From contig JADJXS010000001.1 of NCBI GenBank assembly GCA_016710275.1, positions 3,286,001 to 3,350,000 of the forward strand: 64,000 nt of DNA. The letters are read 5' to 3'. The notes under the pieces are model-generated. The model saw only the letters and a program-made list of their open reading frames with translations. It was not told the DNA's origin and made no database searches. This stretch comes from Phycisphaerales bacterium (GTDB lineage Bacteria > Planctomycetota > Phycisphaerae > UBA1845 > Fen-1342). The translations under genes were made by a program, and so were the position numbers. Shown here in pieces: positions 45,165-53,693 of the stretch (position 1 is the stretch's first letter; each line of letters opens with the position of its first letter).

Positions 45165-46883
45165 ATGAAGCCGCCCCTCGACCGCCGCCCCGAGATCGCC
45201 GCACCTCGCAAGATGCGATGGTTGATGATCGGGATCCTTCTCCTGGCGGCGGCGTTGCGGCTGCTGCCGCCGGGCAGCGCCCCACCCGGCATCCACCAGG
45301 ACGAAGCCGCCAACGCATGGAATGCCTGGTGCATCCTCCACACGGGAATGGACCAGGCCGGTGCGCAATGGCCGATCTTCTACACCCGGGCCCTCGGCGA
45401 AAACCGCTCGACACTGTTCGTCTATTGGATGATGCCCTGCCAGCTAATCGGCGGGCTGAACGTTTTCACCATGCGCGCCCCCGCCGCTGCGGCCGGCATA
45501 CTGTCCGTTCTGCTGACCTACCTGATTCTTCGGCGGGCGGTCTCGCCGACGGCCGGTGTGATCGGGGCGCTGCTGATGGCGATCGCACCCTGGCATGTGC
45601 AGCACACCCGCTGGGGGCACGAAGCGTCCTTCTGCCCGCTGGCGGTCTGCGCCGCGCTATGGGCCTGCGGCTGGGCGGGACTGCCGATCCTGCGCAGCGC
45701 CGCAGCGACTGCCGAGACCGTGCCGCTCTGGCGGAGCGTGGTCGCGGGATTGCTGACGGGGCTGATCTGCTACGGCTATCCGGCCATCCGGCTCTTCGTG
45801 CCGGTGCTGCTGCTCGCGATTGCGTGCGTGTCGTTGCCGGATTGTCTGCGAATGATGCGAAACGGCGCAGGATTGCGCCGGCTGGCGGGATTTGCGCTGG
45901 GGCTGGCGGTGACGTTCGGGCCGCTGGCTTGGGTGCACGCCACGGACGGGCAGGCGATCAACAAGCGCGGAAACACGACGTGGGTGTGGGGGACGCGCGA
46001 GTCCGTGGTCGAGTGTGTCGGACTGGTCGCGCTGCGCTACTTCGAGCACTTTGATCCGGTGTTCCTGCTGACCCGCGGCGACAACTTCGCAACGATCGGT
46101 CCCGCGGTCGGCGGCCAGATTCCCTGGTACTTCGCGCTGTTGCTGATCGTCGGCGCCGGGACCGCCGTCGCGGCCTGGCGGAGCTCCTCGACGGCGCGGG
46201 CGCTGCTGGTGGGGCTGGTGCTCTTTCCTATTTCGGACATTCTGAACGCCAACGACGGCCCAAGCGCCCTGCGGAGCTTCCCCGGTGTCGTGCCGCTGGT
46301 CCTGCTGGCGGCGTTCGGTGCAGCGCGCTGGGCACAGTGGTGGTGGTCGCGGCGGCGGATCTATGTGGAGTTGCTGGCGGCGTGGATGTTGCTGGAGGCG
46401 GGCTGGTGGGGCTGGTGGTTCTACGGGGACTTCGACCAGCGCGACAAGATCCAGCGGACCTATCACGTCGCGCTGGTCGACGCCTGCCGCTCGCTCGGCG
46501 ACGAATTGAACTCGGCCGACGCCGTGTTCGTGACGGCGGATGAAAAGCTGGTCAACATGCCGTACGTCGTGATGCTGGTCGCGATGAACTACGACCCGCA
46601 GCGCTGGCAGGCGGAGCGCGTCGCGGGCCGGATCGACATTCAGGAAATCGGCGTCTGGGACTACTGCTTCCGCTTCGGCAACGTGTATTTCCTGTACCCG
46701 CCCGCGCCGCATGACCCGCGTCTCGGCGGCACGCACTACCTGACCGCGATGCGAAGCGATGAAGCGCGGCAGCGGGCGATCTTTATCGTTCCGCCGACGG
46801 AGTTCCGCTCGATGACACCCGATGCGGAAATCCGGGATGCGGCCGGGGAAGTGCAACTGGTCATCATCCGGGCGGAAATCTGA
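45165..46883 (+). CDS. GT39-like membrane glycosyltransferase (572 aa)
   Basis: This is a second polytopic GT-C-type protein with about 11 membrane segments between residues 18 and 420. The first lumenal loop contains HQDEAANAWNAW, the acidic pair expected of ArnT/PMT-like enzymes, followed by RSTLFVYWMMPCQLIGGLNVFTMRAPAAAAG. The C-terminal ~140 residues are soluble (SADAVFVTADEKLVNMPYVVMLVAMNYDPQRW), probably outside the membrane. It is divergent from prfB across 163 bases and convergent with the pseudopilin operon. Confidence 0.83.
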   Translation: MKPPLDRRPEIAAPRKMRWLMIGILLLAAALRLLPPGSAPPGIHQDEAANAWNAWCILHTGMDQAGAQWPIFYTRALGENRSTLFVYWMMPCQLIGGLNVFTMRAPAAAAGILSVLLTYLILRRAVSPTAGVIGALLMAIAPWHVQHTRWGHEASFCPLAVCAALWACGWAGLPILRSAAATAETVPLWRSVVAGLLTGLICYGYPAIRLFVPVLLLAIACVSLPDCLRMMRNGAGLRRLAGFALGLAVTFGPLAWVHATDGQAINKRGNTTWVWGTRESVVECVGLVALRYFEHFDPVFLLTRGDNFATIGPAVGGQIPWYFALLLIVGAGTAVAAWRSSSTARALLVGLVLFPISDILNANDGPSALRSFPGVVPLVLLAAFGAARWAQWWWSRRRIYVELLAAWMLLEAGWWGWWFYGDFDQRDKIQRTYHVALVDACRSLGDELNSADAVFVTADEKLVNMPYVVMLVAMNYDPQRWQAERVAGRIDIQEIGVWDYCFRFGNVYFLYPPAPHDPRLGGTHYLTAMRSDEARQRAIFIVPPTEFRSMTPDAEIRDAAGEVQLVIIRAEI

Positions 46884-46947
46884 TCGCGCGAATCCTGCTT
46901 CGCGAGCAGCTTCCGTCCACACGCACCGCATGCCGTCTCGTCGCGCC

Positions 46948-48180
46948 TCAATCCACAACCTGTCGCCACGCGCCGGAGGTGACGCTCAGCGGCCCCGGCG
47001 TGTCGTAGCCCTGGGGAGGCGAGTCAACCAACAGCGAATCGTGGTCGAGGGTCAGGCTCGTCTCCACGCGCATCTCGCCGCCGGCCAGCAGCACGCCACG
47101 CACAATGATCGGCCCCGCAATTCGCACATTGCCCGTCACGTGGATCAATCCCCGCAGCGCGGAAGAATAGAAGTCCGTCTTGTCCGCGTCGCTGACGCCG
47201 GCGTAGGGTGCGCCGGGCGGGTTGAAGTTGACGTTCAGCGTGGCTTCCGCCAATCCGCCCGGCTCAGGATCGGTCGTCACATCCAGATTCCCATTGATCA
47301 GCAGCGCGGGGCGGCTGCCCCCGGCGGACTCAAACACCCCCGCTCCACTGAGGAGTACGGTGCCGCCGCCCGCGTTGATGATGAGAGTGCCGAAGACACG
47401 CGTGTTCGAGATTTCAATGTTCGCGCCGCCGGTGCTGATGATGTAGCAGCCGTTGGCGTTGGGGATCCCGAGCGGGTTGAACCCCGGGCCGAGCACGACC
47501 CCGTCGAGCTTGGGTGCGGAAGGAATCGCGGTAGCGCCCGAAGCATAGAGGCTCATGACGTCGGCGTCGGGAATCGGCTTCTCGGGAGCGGGGATGGTCG
47601 AAGCACCGCTGACGTTTCCAGAACCGGAGCGGCTCGCGGCGTGCAGATCGCCGGCAATGCTGCCGTTCAACACGGCTTCGTTGTTGGTCGAGGCCGGCGC
47701 ACCGTTGACGCGCAGCACGATTCCCCCGCCGATGATCAGCTTGCCGTGCGCGTGAATGGTCGTCGCCAGCGCTTCGATCGGATCGACCGTCGGCGAGAGC
47801 AGCAATTGCAGCTTGTAGCGTGAGTCGCGAACGCTGCCCACCGCCGTCAGCAGCAGCGGATCCGCATCGCTGTTGGCGATGTCGCCATCGCGGGTGTCTA
47901 TGCCGGATAGCTCCATCGTTCCATCGCCGATCGGCGTGGAGGCCAGAAACTCGCCGGTGCTGAAGTTGCCGCGCCACTCGCTGTGCTGCTCCAGAATCAG
48001 CAACCCGATCTGCATCGCGGCGTGTGCATTGACGCGCGCAGCGGCGAAGTCCGACGCGAGGACGGCGTCGCGGCCGCCGATCCGCGCCGCCAGCAGGCCG
48101 CTGACGCCCACGATCATCACGATCACGGAGGCGCCCATCACAAGCAGGTACATCGCGGCCCGACGGGATCGGTGCTGCAT
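46948..48180 (-). CDS. PilX-like membrane-anchored beta-repeat protein
   Basis: This is the last gene of the secretion operon. An N-terminal hydrophobic helix (YLLVMGASVIVMIVGVSGLLAARI) without a prepilin Gly-Phe cleavage site is followed by a PilX-like region to about residue 130. Beyond that the chain is rich in short beta repeats (KLIIGGGIVLRVNG, GTLIINAGGGTVLLSGAGVFES, LINGNLDVTTD, GLIHVTGNVRIAGPIIVRGVLLAGGEMRV), reminiscent of a right-handed beta-helix. It is probably an inner-membrane-anchored or minor-pilin-like component. No catalytic motif is seen. Confidence 0.6.
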   Translation of the reverse strand: MQHRSRRAAMYLLVMGASVIVMIVGVSGLLAARIGGRDAVLASDFAAARVNAHAAMQIGLLILEQHSEWRGNFSTGEFLASTPIGDGTMELSGIDTRDGDIANSDADPLLLTAVGSVRDSRYKLQLLLSPTVDPIEALATTIHAHGKLIIGGGIVLRVNGAPASTNNEAVLNGSIAGDLHAASRSGSGNVSGASTIPAPEKPIPDADVMSLYASGATAIPSAPKLDGVVLGPGFNPLGIPNANGCYIISTGGANIEISNTRVFGTLIINAGGGTVLLSGAGVFESAGGSRPALLINGNLDVTTDPEPGGLAEATLNVNFNPPGAPYAGVSDADKTDFYSSALRGLIHVTGNVRIAGPIIVRGVLLAGGEMRVETSLTLDHDSLLVDSPPQGYDTPGPLSVTSGAWRQVVD

Positions 48181-48834
48181 CTAATGTCCTCCGCCGAGCA
48201 GGCTTAGGAAAGTGTCCCAGAACGTGCTGCTTCCACTGCCGGTCCCGGAACCCACCACCACCTCCTCCGCGCCGGTGATGCGCACAGTCGTCAGGTCGCG
48301 GCCCGGGCGATTGAGCGCGTTGTCTGTCACCACGGCGACTCGCTCCATCAGCAGCGCCCCGCGGCTGTCCTGCACCTGCACACGAATGAGCTTGGCCAGG
48401 GTTTCGCTCGCACTGGGAGCGAGTGCTGCATCGGGCACGACCCACCCGACCGTGACGGAGCGCCGCCAGCCCGTCAGCGAGACGATCGGCGCGAGTAGCG
48501 CATCGGTGGGCGGCGTCTCACCGAATCCGTGGTAGTCATCCACGTCGTCGAACTGCGAACGCGACAATTCGCCACTGTCCGCCCCGAGCAGCCCGGTGGA
48601 CGCGTCCGGTTCGCGGTAGAGCCGCGTCAGAATCTCGGCGAGCAGTTCCTCGGCCAGCGCTTCGGCGGTTGCGCGATCGGCCAGCCGCGACTCAGTCATC
48701 TTCGCCGCGCCGACCGTATGGATCGAGGCGGCCAGCACCACCCCCACGAGCACGATGCAGATCATCGCCTCGACGAGCGTAATGCCGCGCCGCCCGCATC
48801 GCGGGACGTTCGGCGTACCAGCGCCGCGGGTCAT
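48181..48834 (-). CDS. Prepilin-type protein (PulI/PilV-like, 217 aa)
   Basis: The N-terminus CGRRGITLVEAMICIVLVGVVLAASI is a type IV prepilin leader: cleavage after Gly, conserved Glu at +5, then a hydrophobic helix. The following helix is acidic and Ala-rich (RATAEALAEELLAEILTRLYRE), as in minor pseudopilins GspI/PilV. The remainder is beta-rich with a Gly/Ser-rich end. Its ATG overlaps the stop of the upstream prepilin gene (ATGA at 48831), and the next gene begins immediately after its stop. Confidence 0.8.
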   Translation of the reverse strand: MTRGAGTPNVPRCGRRGITLVEAMICIVLVGVVLAASIHTVGAAKMTESRLADRATAEALAEELLAEILTRLYREPDASTGLLGADSGELSRSQFDDVDDYHGFGETPPTDALLAPIVSLTGWRRSVTVGWVVPDAALAPSASETLAKLIRVQVQDSRGALLMERVAVVTDNALNRPGRDLTTVRITGAEEVVVGSGTGSGSSTFWDTFLSLLGGGH

Positions 48835-49952
48835 GGTGTGACCTCCGGCTTGTTCACCAGTGCCACGCGCGTGGTCAGCCCGCGCGACTGCCCGTTCAGG
48901 CGCAGCGCGACGCGGACCTCGACGACCAGGGTCCGCGACGCGACCGCGGTCTGTGAGCCGTGGAGCGTGTAGGTGCCATAAATGTAGTACGGGTGATCGT
49001 ATTGGAGAATGCTGAGCATCGACGGTTCCCACGTCGATCCGGAATTCGTGGTCCACATGGCCGTGGTTCCGTTGTAGCCCGCCAACGCGTGGTGGTACCG
49101 CTCCAGCACTCCGGCGCCGCTTGCGCTCCCGCACAGCACGGCCGACAGTACGGTGTGCCCCGCCGGCGCGACCACGTCCTCGAACGTGAAGTCGACCCAC
49201 TGGAACGACCCGGGAAGCGTCGACGCCGGCACCATTCCGGGCGAGCCGATCGCGTCACCGGGGACCGTCGATCCGACCGTCTGCGGCTTACATATCTTCG
49301 CGATGATCTGGGCGGTCGGTCGCGTTCCGCTCTCCAGCCGGAAGCGCGCCCGCGTGATCACGCGATCCGATGCTCCGCTCGGCCACGACACGGCGAACGC
49401 CTGCGCGCCCCAGTCGCGGTGCGAGAGCGTGTAGGACTGAGAGGTTGCCAGCAGGCCGCTCCAGCCGGTGAACGACGCGAGCAGCGTCTCGCCGCTGGAT
49501 GTTGCTCCCGAAGTCGTCGTGGACTCCTCCACGGTGCGCGTGATCGGCTCCATCGAAAACTCTGCGACGTCGTCGAGCAGCGGGAACGCCGTTCCCCCAT
49601 TCCGCTGGTACTTCAATGCGGTTCCGGGGCCATCCCATGCGTAGTGCAGCAGGTCCGCCGAGCCGTCGCCATCGCGATCCGCCACCTCAAACTCAGCCGC
49701 CGCGCCGCCCTGAATCGTGAGGGTTCGCGCCAGCGACAGATCCTCCACGAGTTGACGAAGCGCCGAATCGGCGCGCAGCGCGTCACGAGACTCGCTGCGG
49801 CGGGACGGGAGTGCGTGCGCACTAAGCAGCACCGCTGACGCCAGCCCGGCCGTCAGAGCGGCCGTGATGCCGACGGAGAGAACCAGCTCGACCAGCGTGA
49901 AGGCCGCAGCCGAGGTCGCCCCGGGTCGTCTCGTGTACATGTATCTGCCCAC
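48831..49952 (-). CDS. Prepilin-type protein (PulJ/PilW-like, 373 aa)
   Basis: The leader TSAAAFTLVELVLSVGITAALTAGLAS fits a prepilin with Ala rather than Gly just before the mature Phe. The conserved Glu and hydrophobic helix follow. The mature part is large for a minor pseudopilin and contains an insertion (about 150-290) with a jelly-roll-like sequence (SYTLSHRDWGAQAFAVSWPSG, FQWVDFTFEDVVAPAGHTVLSAVLCG). This may give it a binding head. Large size and position match GspJ/PilW proteins near the tip of the pseudopilus. It overlaps its downstream neighbour and follows the GspH-like gene by 9 bases. Confidence 0.78.
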   Translation of the reverse strand: MGRYMYTRRPGATSAAAFTLVELVLSVGITAALTAGLASAVLLSAHALPSRRSESRDALRADSALRQLVEDLSLARTLTIQGGAAAEFEVADRDGDGSADLLHYAWDGPGTALKYQRNGGTAFPLLDDVAEFSMEPITRTVEESTTTSGATSSGETLLASFTGWSGLLATSQSYTLSHRDWGAQAFAVSWPSGASDRVITRARFRLESGTRPTAQIIAKICKPQTVGSTVPGDAIGSPGMVPASTLPGSFQWVDFTFEDVVAPAGHTVLSAVLCGSASGAGVLERYHHALAGYNGTTAMWTTNSGSTWEPSMLSILQYDHPYYIYGTYTLHGSQTAVASRTLVVEVRVALRLNGQSRGLTTRVALVNKPEVTP

Positions 49953-49961
49953 CCCCGATGG

Positions 49962-50474
49962 CTACGGGATGATCTCGGCTATCCCGGTGAGGTCATCGAC
50001 CCGCACCGTGACCGTCCGCCCGTTGCGCCGCAGCACGACCGTTCCGTTGCCGGAAGGTATGCCGAACCCCGAATACTCCAGAACCGGTCCGCCGCCGAAA
50101 TCCGCGCTGACGATCTCCACGGTGTAGGGATCGGCCCCCAATCGCGCCACATACAGACCAGCCCGCTGCTCCAACCCGGAAACACCCTCAATCCGATATC
50201 GGGCGTGGGGCGGGTCAAATGTGATGCGCACGCCGGCGCTCTGCGCAACGGCCGCGCGGCGGGCATGGTCAAAATCGCGGAGTACGCGCTCGGCGGCCGC
50301 TTCCAGCCGCCGGTGATCCGTCGCCGACGCAAATCGCAGCGTGGCCGCCGTGGCCAGCACGCCGACAATCGCCACGACGATCAGCAGTTCGATGAGCGTG
50401 AATCCGCGCCTGACCCGGAGCCGGGGAGGCAGCGCTCGCATGAGTCTCCGCGGCCGCACGGGTGCGCCCCCCAT
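49962..50474 (-). CDS. GspH/FimT-like pseudopilin
   Basis: This 170-residue protein has the textbook prepilin leader RRGFTLIELLIVVAIVGVLATAATLRF, followed by the GspH/FimT pattern of a helix (RRLEAAAERVLRDFDHARRAAVAQSAGVRITFD) and short strands ending VVLRRNGRTVTVRVDDLTGIAEI. The ATG at 50474 has GGAGG seven bases upstream; a shorter start at 50441 is also possible. It sits 13 bases from the previous pseudopilin gene in the operon. Confidence 0.85.
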   Translation of the reverse strand: MGGAPVRPRRLMRALPPRLRVRRGFTLIELLIVVAIVGVLATAATLRFASATDHRRLEAAAERVLRDFDHARRAAVAQSAGVRITFDPPHARYRIEGVSGLEQRAGLYVARLGADPYTVEIVSADFGGGPVLEYSGFGIPSGNGTVVLRRNGRTVTVRVDDLTGIAEIIP

Positions 50475-50487
50475 TCCCTGCCTCCGC

Positions 50488-51120
50488 CTACCCCGAGCCG
50501 AGGCTATCCATGCCGGCCCGGCCCGCCCCACCGGCACCAGGCCTGGCCCCGAGCGAATCCGGCGAGTTCTCGTCGATCACGACAGCGCCGTCCGCTCCCT
50601 CCGTCAACGGGATGTTCGGAACGATCTCGCCGGTCAGCGGTTGATACACCCATCCGACGGCCTGTGCCGGCATGTAGCGCGGAGCGGCGCTGCTCTGAAT
50701 GACGAAGACACCGGCCTCCCCGGCGTGCCGACCCGCCTTGAGCGCCGGCACACCGACGGCCAGGTACGGACCGAAGTCGTAACCGGCGCCGGCCTTGTCG
50801 CTGGCGTCACCGCCCAGGGTGGTTCGCCACAGCATCTGGGCGAGGAACGCCTCCTCGGTGAGTGCGGCGGCGTCACCGGCGGCGCGCTGCGCGGGATACG
50901 CCCCCATGTGCTCCATCGCGTACAGATCAATCTGCCGCTGCAACGTGCCCCAATCGCGCATCACGCCGGCATGGCCGGCGCGCTGGAACGCGCGGCTGGC
51001 ACGCGGGACAGCGATCGCGGCCAGTACGCCGATGGTGGCGATGACGACCACCAGTTCGAGCAGCGTCATCGCCGGGCGGCAGGCCCGGCCGCGGAACGTG
51101 ATGTGCCGCGCGTGGTCCAC
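50488..51120 (-). CDS. GspG-like pseudopilin with C-terminal Gly/Ser tail
   Basis: The segment MTLLELVVVIATIGVLAAIAVPRASRAFQRA is a prepilin helix, but the residue before the mature Met is Ala, not the usual Gly. The rest follows the major-pseudopilin plan (DWGTLQRQIDLYAMEHMGAYPAQ, YDFGPYLAVGVPALKAG, VGWVYQPLTGEIVPNIPLT), and a flexible tail (GARPGAGGAGRAG) ends it. It resembles its neighbour at 51,235 (shared FGPYL..G.P and GW.Y...TG.I). The GTG at 51120 follows AGGAG. Cleavage by a prepilin peptidase should be verified given the Ala. Confidence 0.75.
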   Translation of the reverse strand: MDHARHITFRGRACRPAMTLLELVVVIATIGVLAAIAVPRASRAFQRAGHAGVMRDWGTLQRQIDLYAMEHMGAYPAQRAAGDAAALTEEAFLAQMLWRTTLGGDASDKAGAGYDFGPYLAVGVPALKAGRHAGEAGVFVIQSSAAPRYMPAQAVGWVYQPLTGEIVPNIPLTEGADGAVVIDENSPDSLGARPGAGGAGRAGMDSLGSG

Positions 51121-51234
51121 GGTGCGCTCGCTCCTGCGGGGTGGAAAGAAAACACGCCCAGCCGCCACCAAGGACGACTGGGCGCGCCCAACCCCCTAGA
51201 TCCGTCCCGCCGTGCAAGCGGCGGACGCGCCCGG

Positions 51235-51756
51235 CTAATACGAGTCGTAGGACTTGCCGTCGGCGTCGGTGTCGTTGGAGTTCACGCAGATGTCGCCGGT
51301 CTCGTAGTTGAAGACCCAGCCGGCATCCGCGGCGCCGGCGGTATAGGCCGGCGTTCCCGTGTTGATCATGGCAATGCCGCTCTTGCCGGCGCGCGGGGCG
51401 ACCGGGCAGGGCGGGATGCCCTTGCGCAGATACGGGCCGAACTTGAACTCGCCGGTGGGCGTGTCGGACACGCCGCCGTTGGCGTCGCTGTACTTCGTCA
51501 ACTGCGCGATAAACGCGGCTTCGCTGCCCGCGGCGGCGGCGCCGGCGGCGTTCTTGCCGGGGTACTCACCATGCTCGTAGTAGTACAGCTCGATGGCGTT
51601 CCGCAGCACCTGCAGGTTGCCGCCGACGCCCGACGCGCCCGCACCCGTCGCACCGCGGCTGAAGCGCGGAATCGCGATCGCCGCGAGGATGCCGATGATC
51701 ACCACCACCACGATCAATTCGACCAGACTGAAACCACTTCGCTTGGCCGCACGCAT
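51235..51756 (-). CDS. gspG: Major pseudopilin, GspG-like
   Basis: This 173-residue pseudopilin has a canonical leader (RSGFSLVELIVVVVIIGILAAIAIPRFSRG) and the GspG-type body (NLQVLRNAIELYYYEHGEYPG, FKFGPYLRKGIPPCPVAPRAG, GWVFNYETGDICVNSND). The C-terminal acidic loop (NSNDTDADGK) resembles the calcium site of major pseudopilins. AGGAGG stands upstream of the ATG. It lies after a 154-base gap from the PilP-like gene, so it may also have its own promoter, as expected for the most abundant subunit. Confidence 0.87.
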   Translation of the reverse strand: MRAAKRSGFSLVELIVVVVIIGILAAIAIPRFSRGATGAGASGVGGNLQVLRNAIELYYYEHGEYPGKNAAGAAAAGSEAAFIAQLTKYSDANGGVSDTPTGEFKFGPYLRKGIPPCPVAPRAGKSGIAMINTGTPAYTAGAADAGWVFNYETGDICVNSNDTDADGKSYDSY

Positions 51757-51910
51757 CTTGAACCTCCTGGTCGCACCGCGAAGGGTGCAACTCACGCATT
51801 CAGCCGGACACCCCCGCCGCTGACAGACGCCGGTCATTGGCAACGGCGTCGTGCGACATTGCTGTCATCGACCCCCATCGCACCGCACTTTGTGAAATCG
51901 AGCGCGCCCG

Positions 51911-52414
51911 CTATGGAGACATCTGCGGACGCTCGAGCCTCAGCTCGACCCGCTCTCCGTCCGCAAGAAACACCGCGGCATCCGCACGAACCTCGATCAG
52001 GGGCAGACCATCCAGCGATTGGCCGACCCGAATCACCCGGCCGCTGACGACGGCCGCCGGCCGCGGTCCCAGAACCACTCCGCCCAGCTTGTGTCGCCCG
52101 GTAAATTCCGACGCCGCCGATTCCGCCGCGGCTGCTTCCGCCGCTCCCCGAGCCGCAAGAGATTGCGCGGCAATCGGCGTCATCCGACGCCAGTCGCAGA
52201 CATCCGGCACGATTTCCAGCTCGGACGGCTCCGCAACCAGCGGCGCCACGACGATTTCGGCCTGCACCGCGGGAGCGCTGCGGCGCTGCGGAGAAGAGCC
52301 GGCGGCCGACGCGGCCTGCGGCTGATCGGTGAGCAGGAACTGGTCCACGCAGAGCGCCAGCAGCGCGAACAGGAAAATTCCGATGGCGGCGCGTTCGCGG
52401 CGATTGACCTTCAT
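51911..52414 (-). CDS. PilP-like inner-membrane accessory protein
   Basis: This 167-residue protein has one N-terminal membrane helix (AIGIFLFALLALCVDQFLL), a flexible Ala/Pro-rich stretch, and a C-terminal beta part (KLGGVVLGPRPAAVVSGRVIRVGQSLDGLPLIEVRADAAVFLADGERVELRL). That end resembles the GspC/PilP homology region that links the inner-membrane platform to the secretin. It is not a lipoprotein, unlike classical PilP. The start overlaps the PilO-like stop (ATGA at 52411). No secretin gene is in the window. Confidence 0.6.
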   Translation of the reverse strand: MKVNRRERAAIGIFLFALLALCVDQFLLTDQPQAASAAGSSPQRRSAPAVQAEIVVAPLVAEPSELEIVPDVCDWRRMTPIAAQSLAARGAAEAAAAESAASEFTGRHKLGGVVLGPRPAAVVSGRVIRVGQSLDGLPLIEVRADAAVFLADGERVELRLERPQMSP

Positions 52415-52998
52415 CGCGCCCCCCCCGCCACCGGGGCTTCATCGACCAGGCAGCCGATCGCCAGGACGCCGCGCACTTCGCATGGCCCCTCCGCACCGAC
52501 CGCCGGCGCGAGCAACTCCAGTGACTCGAAGCTGACAAACGCCGACCAGCCCTCGACGCGTTTCAGAGTGGAAAACACCTGTGGAAACGCGCCGCTGACC
52601 GCCAACTGGTAGCGCGACACGCGCGCACCGGAAACTGCGACCGCTTCAATCGGATCGAGCGACGCGAGGGTGACGCCTTCGGCGCGACACGCCTCGGCCA
52701 GCAATTCCAGCACGCGACCCGCACCGACCAGCGGTTGCGCCGACAGCTCCGTCATGCGGCGCTCCGCCTGCTCGATGGCGGACTGGCCGGCGACGGCGGA
52801 GGCCTGGTGGGCGGCCAGTTCGCGATGGGTGTAGTTCAGCTCCTCGCGGAGGGACGCCAGCGACCCGCGCGCCGCCCAACCGGGCAGAATGACGCTGTGA
52901 ACGCCGGCGGCCAGAACAGCCAACAGCGCCAGCGCCCCGAGCGCATCCACCAGCAGAATGAGCGGCTTGCGGACCAGGATCACGTTCATCTCCCGCAC
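52411..52998 (-). CDS. PilO-like inner-membrane protein
   Basis: This 195-residue protein has one membrane helix (residues 11-38), a coiled coil (SLREELNYTHRELAAHQASAVAGQSAIEQAERRMTEL), then a ferredoxin-like alpha/beta domain (VLELLAEACRAEGVTLASL, YQLAVSGAFPQVFSTLKRVEGW). That is the PilO/GspM plan. It follows the PilN-like gene with an overlap of 13 bases and precedes the PilP-like gene with a four-base overlap, the standard MNOP order. Confidence 0.8.
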   Translation of the reverse strand: MREMNVILVRKPLILLVDALGALALLAVLAAGVHSVILPGWAARGSLASLREELNYTHRELAAHQASAVAGQSAIEQAERRMTELSAQPLVGAGRVLELLAEACRAEGVTLASLDPIEAVAVSGARVSRYQLAVSGAFPQVFSTLKRVEGWSAFVSFESLELLAPAVGAEGPCEVRGVLAIGCLVDEAPVAGGAR

Positions 52999-53693
52999 AC
53001 CAGCTCAAATGAAATCCAGCGCTGCTCACCCATGGGCGTGGATGTCGAACGGGTCAGTTCCACGGTGCGATAGGCGCCGCTCTGCTGCAGCGCCCGCACA
53101 TACTGCGACAGCGCCGCCGAATCGCGGCACACTCCCGCCGCCCGCAAATCCAGCGGCACAGCGGGGGGCGGAGCGGGAGTTGAAGCGGTCGGCGCGGAGC
53201 GTGGGCCGGCGGCGGAGCTTCGCCGGGGCGCCGGTTCGGGCGGTCGGACCGCGCTGGCCGCTGGGCGCCGCACCTCGACGCGAATGCCGGTGAGCACGGC
53301 CTCCGCGGGAAGGTGGGTCGCAAGCGGTTCGATTGCGGCGCTCGTGCTGTGAGGGCGACCAAGCCCCGACAGCACGGCAGCACGGGCGCTGACGGCCGCG
53401 ACCCTTCGCGACACCTCCGTAACGCGTCCGGCCTCGTCCGACGCACGACCGCGGGCGCGCTCGATCATGACCAGCAGCGCGCTGCGCTCCTGCTCATCGC
53501 GCTGCAGCCAGGTCCAGGCGATCGAAAGCAGTGCAATCGCCGCGGCGCAGGCCGCCACCCAGCGACGCGTGCGCGCCCGCGTTCGCAAGGCCGCGCGCAC
53601 CGGCTCGGGCAGCAGGTTGACGCGCGGCACCCGCGCCGCCGCGCCGCCACCGACGCCCGTTCGATTCAGCAGTCGCCCGACCAGAGCCGTCAT
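52986..53693 (-). CDS. pilN: PilN-like inner-membrane protein
   Basis: The chain carries the PilN hallmark RVNLLPEPVR at residues 24-33, which docks into PilM. A membrane helix (WVAACAAAIALLSIAWTWL) and a periplasmic coiled coil with a C-terminal domain (LPAEAVLTGIRVEVRRP... YVRALQQSGAYRTVELT) follow. An Ala/Pro/Ser-rich insert divides the C-terminal domain. It overlaps both neighbours by a few bases (PilM stop, PilO start). Confidence 0.83.
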   Translation of the reverse strand: MTALVGRLLNRTGVGGGAAARVPRVNLLPEPVRAALRTRARTRRWVAACAAAIALLSIAWTWLQRDEQERSALLVMIERARGRASDEAGRVTEVSRRVAAVSARAAVLSGLGRPHSTSAAIEPLATHLPAEAVLTGIRVEVRRPAASAVRPPEPAPRRSSAAGPRSAPTASTPAPPPAVPLDLRAAGVCRDSAALSQYVRALQQSGAYRTVELTRSTSTPMGEQRWISFELVCGR

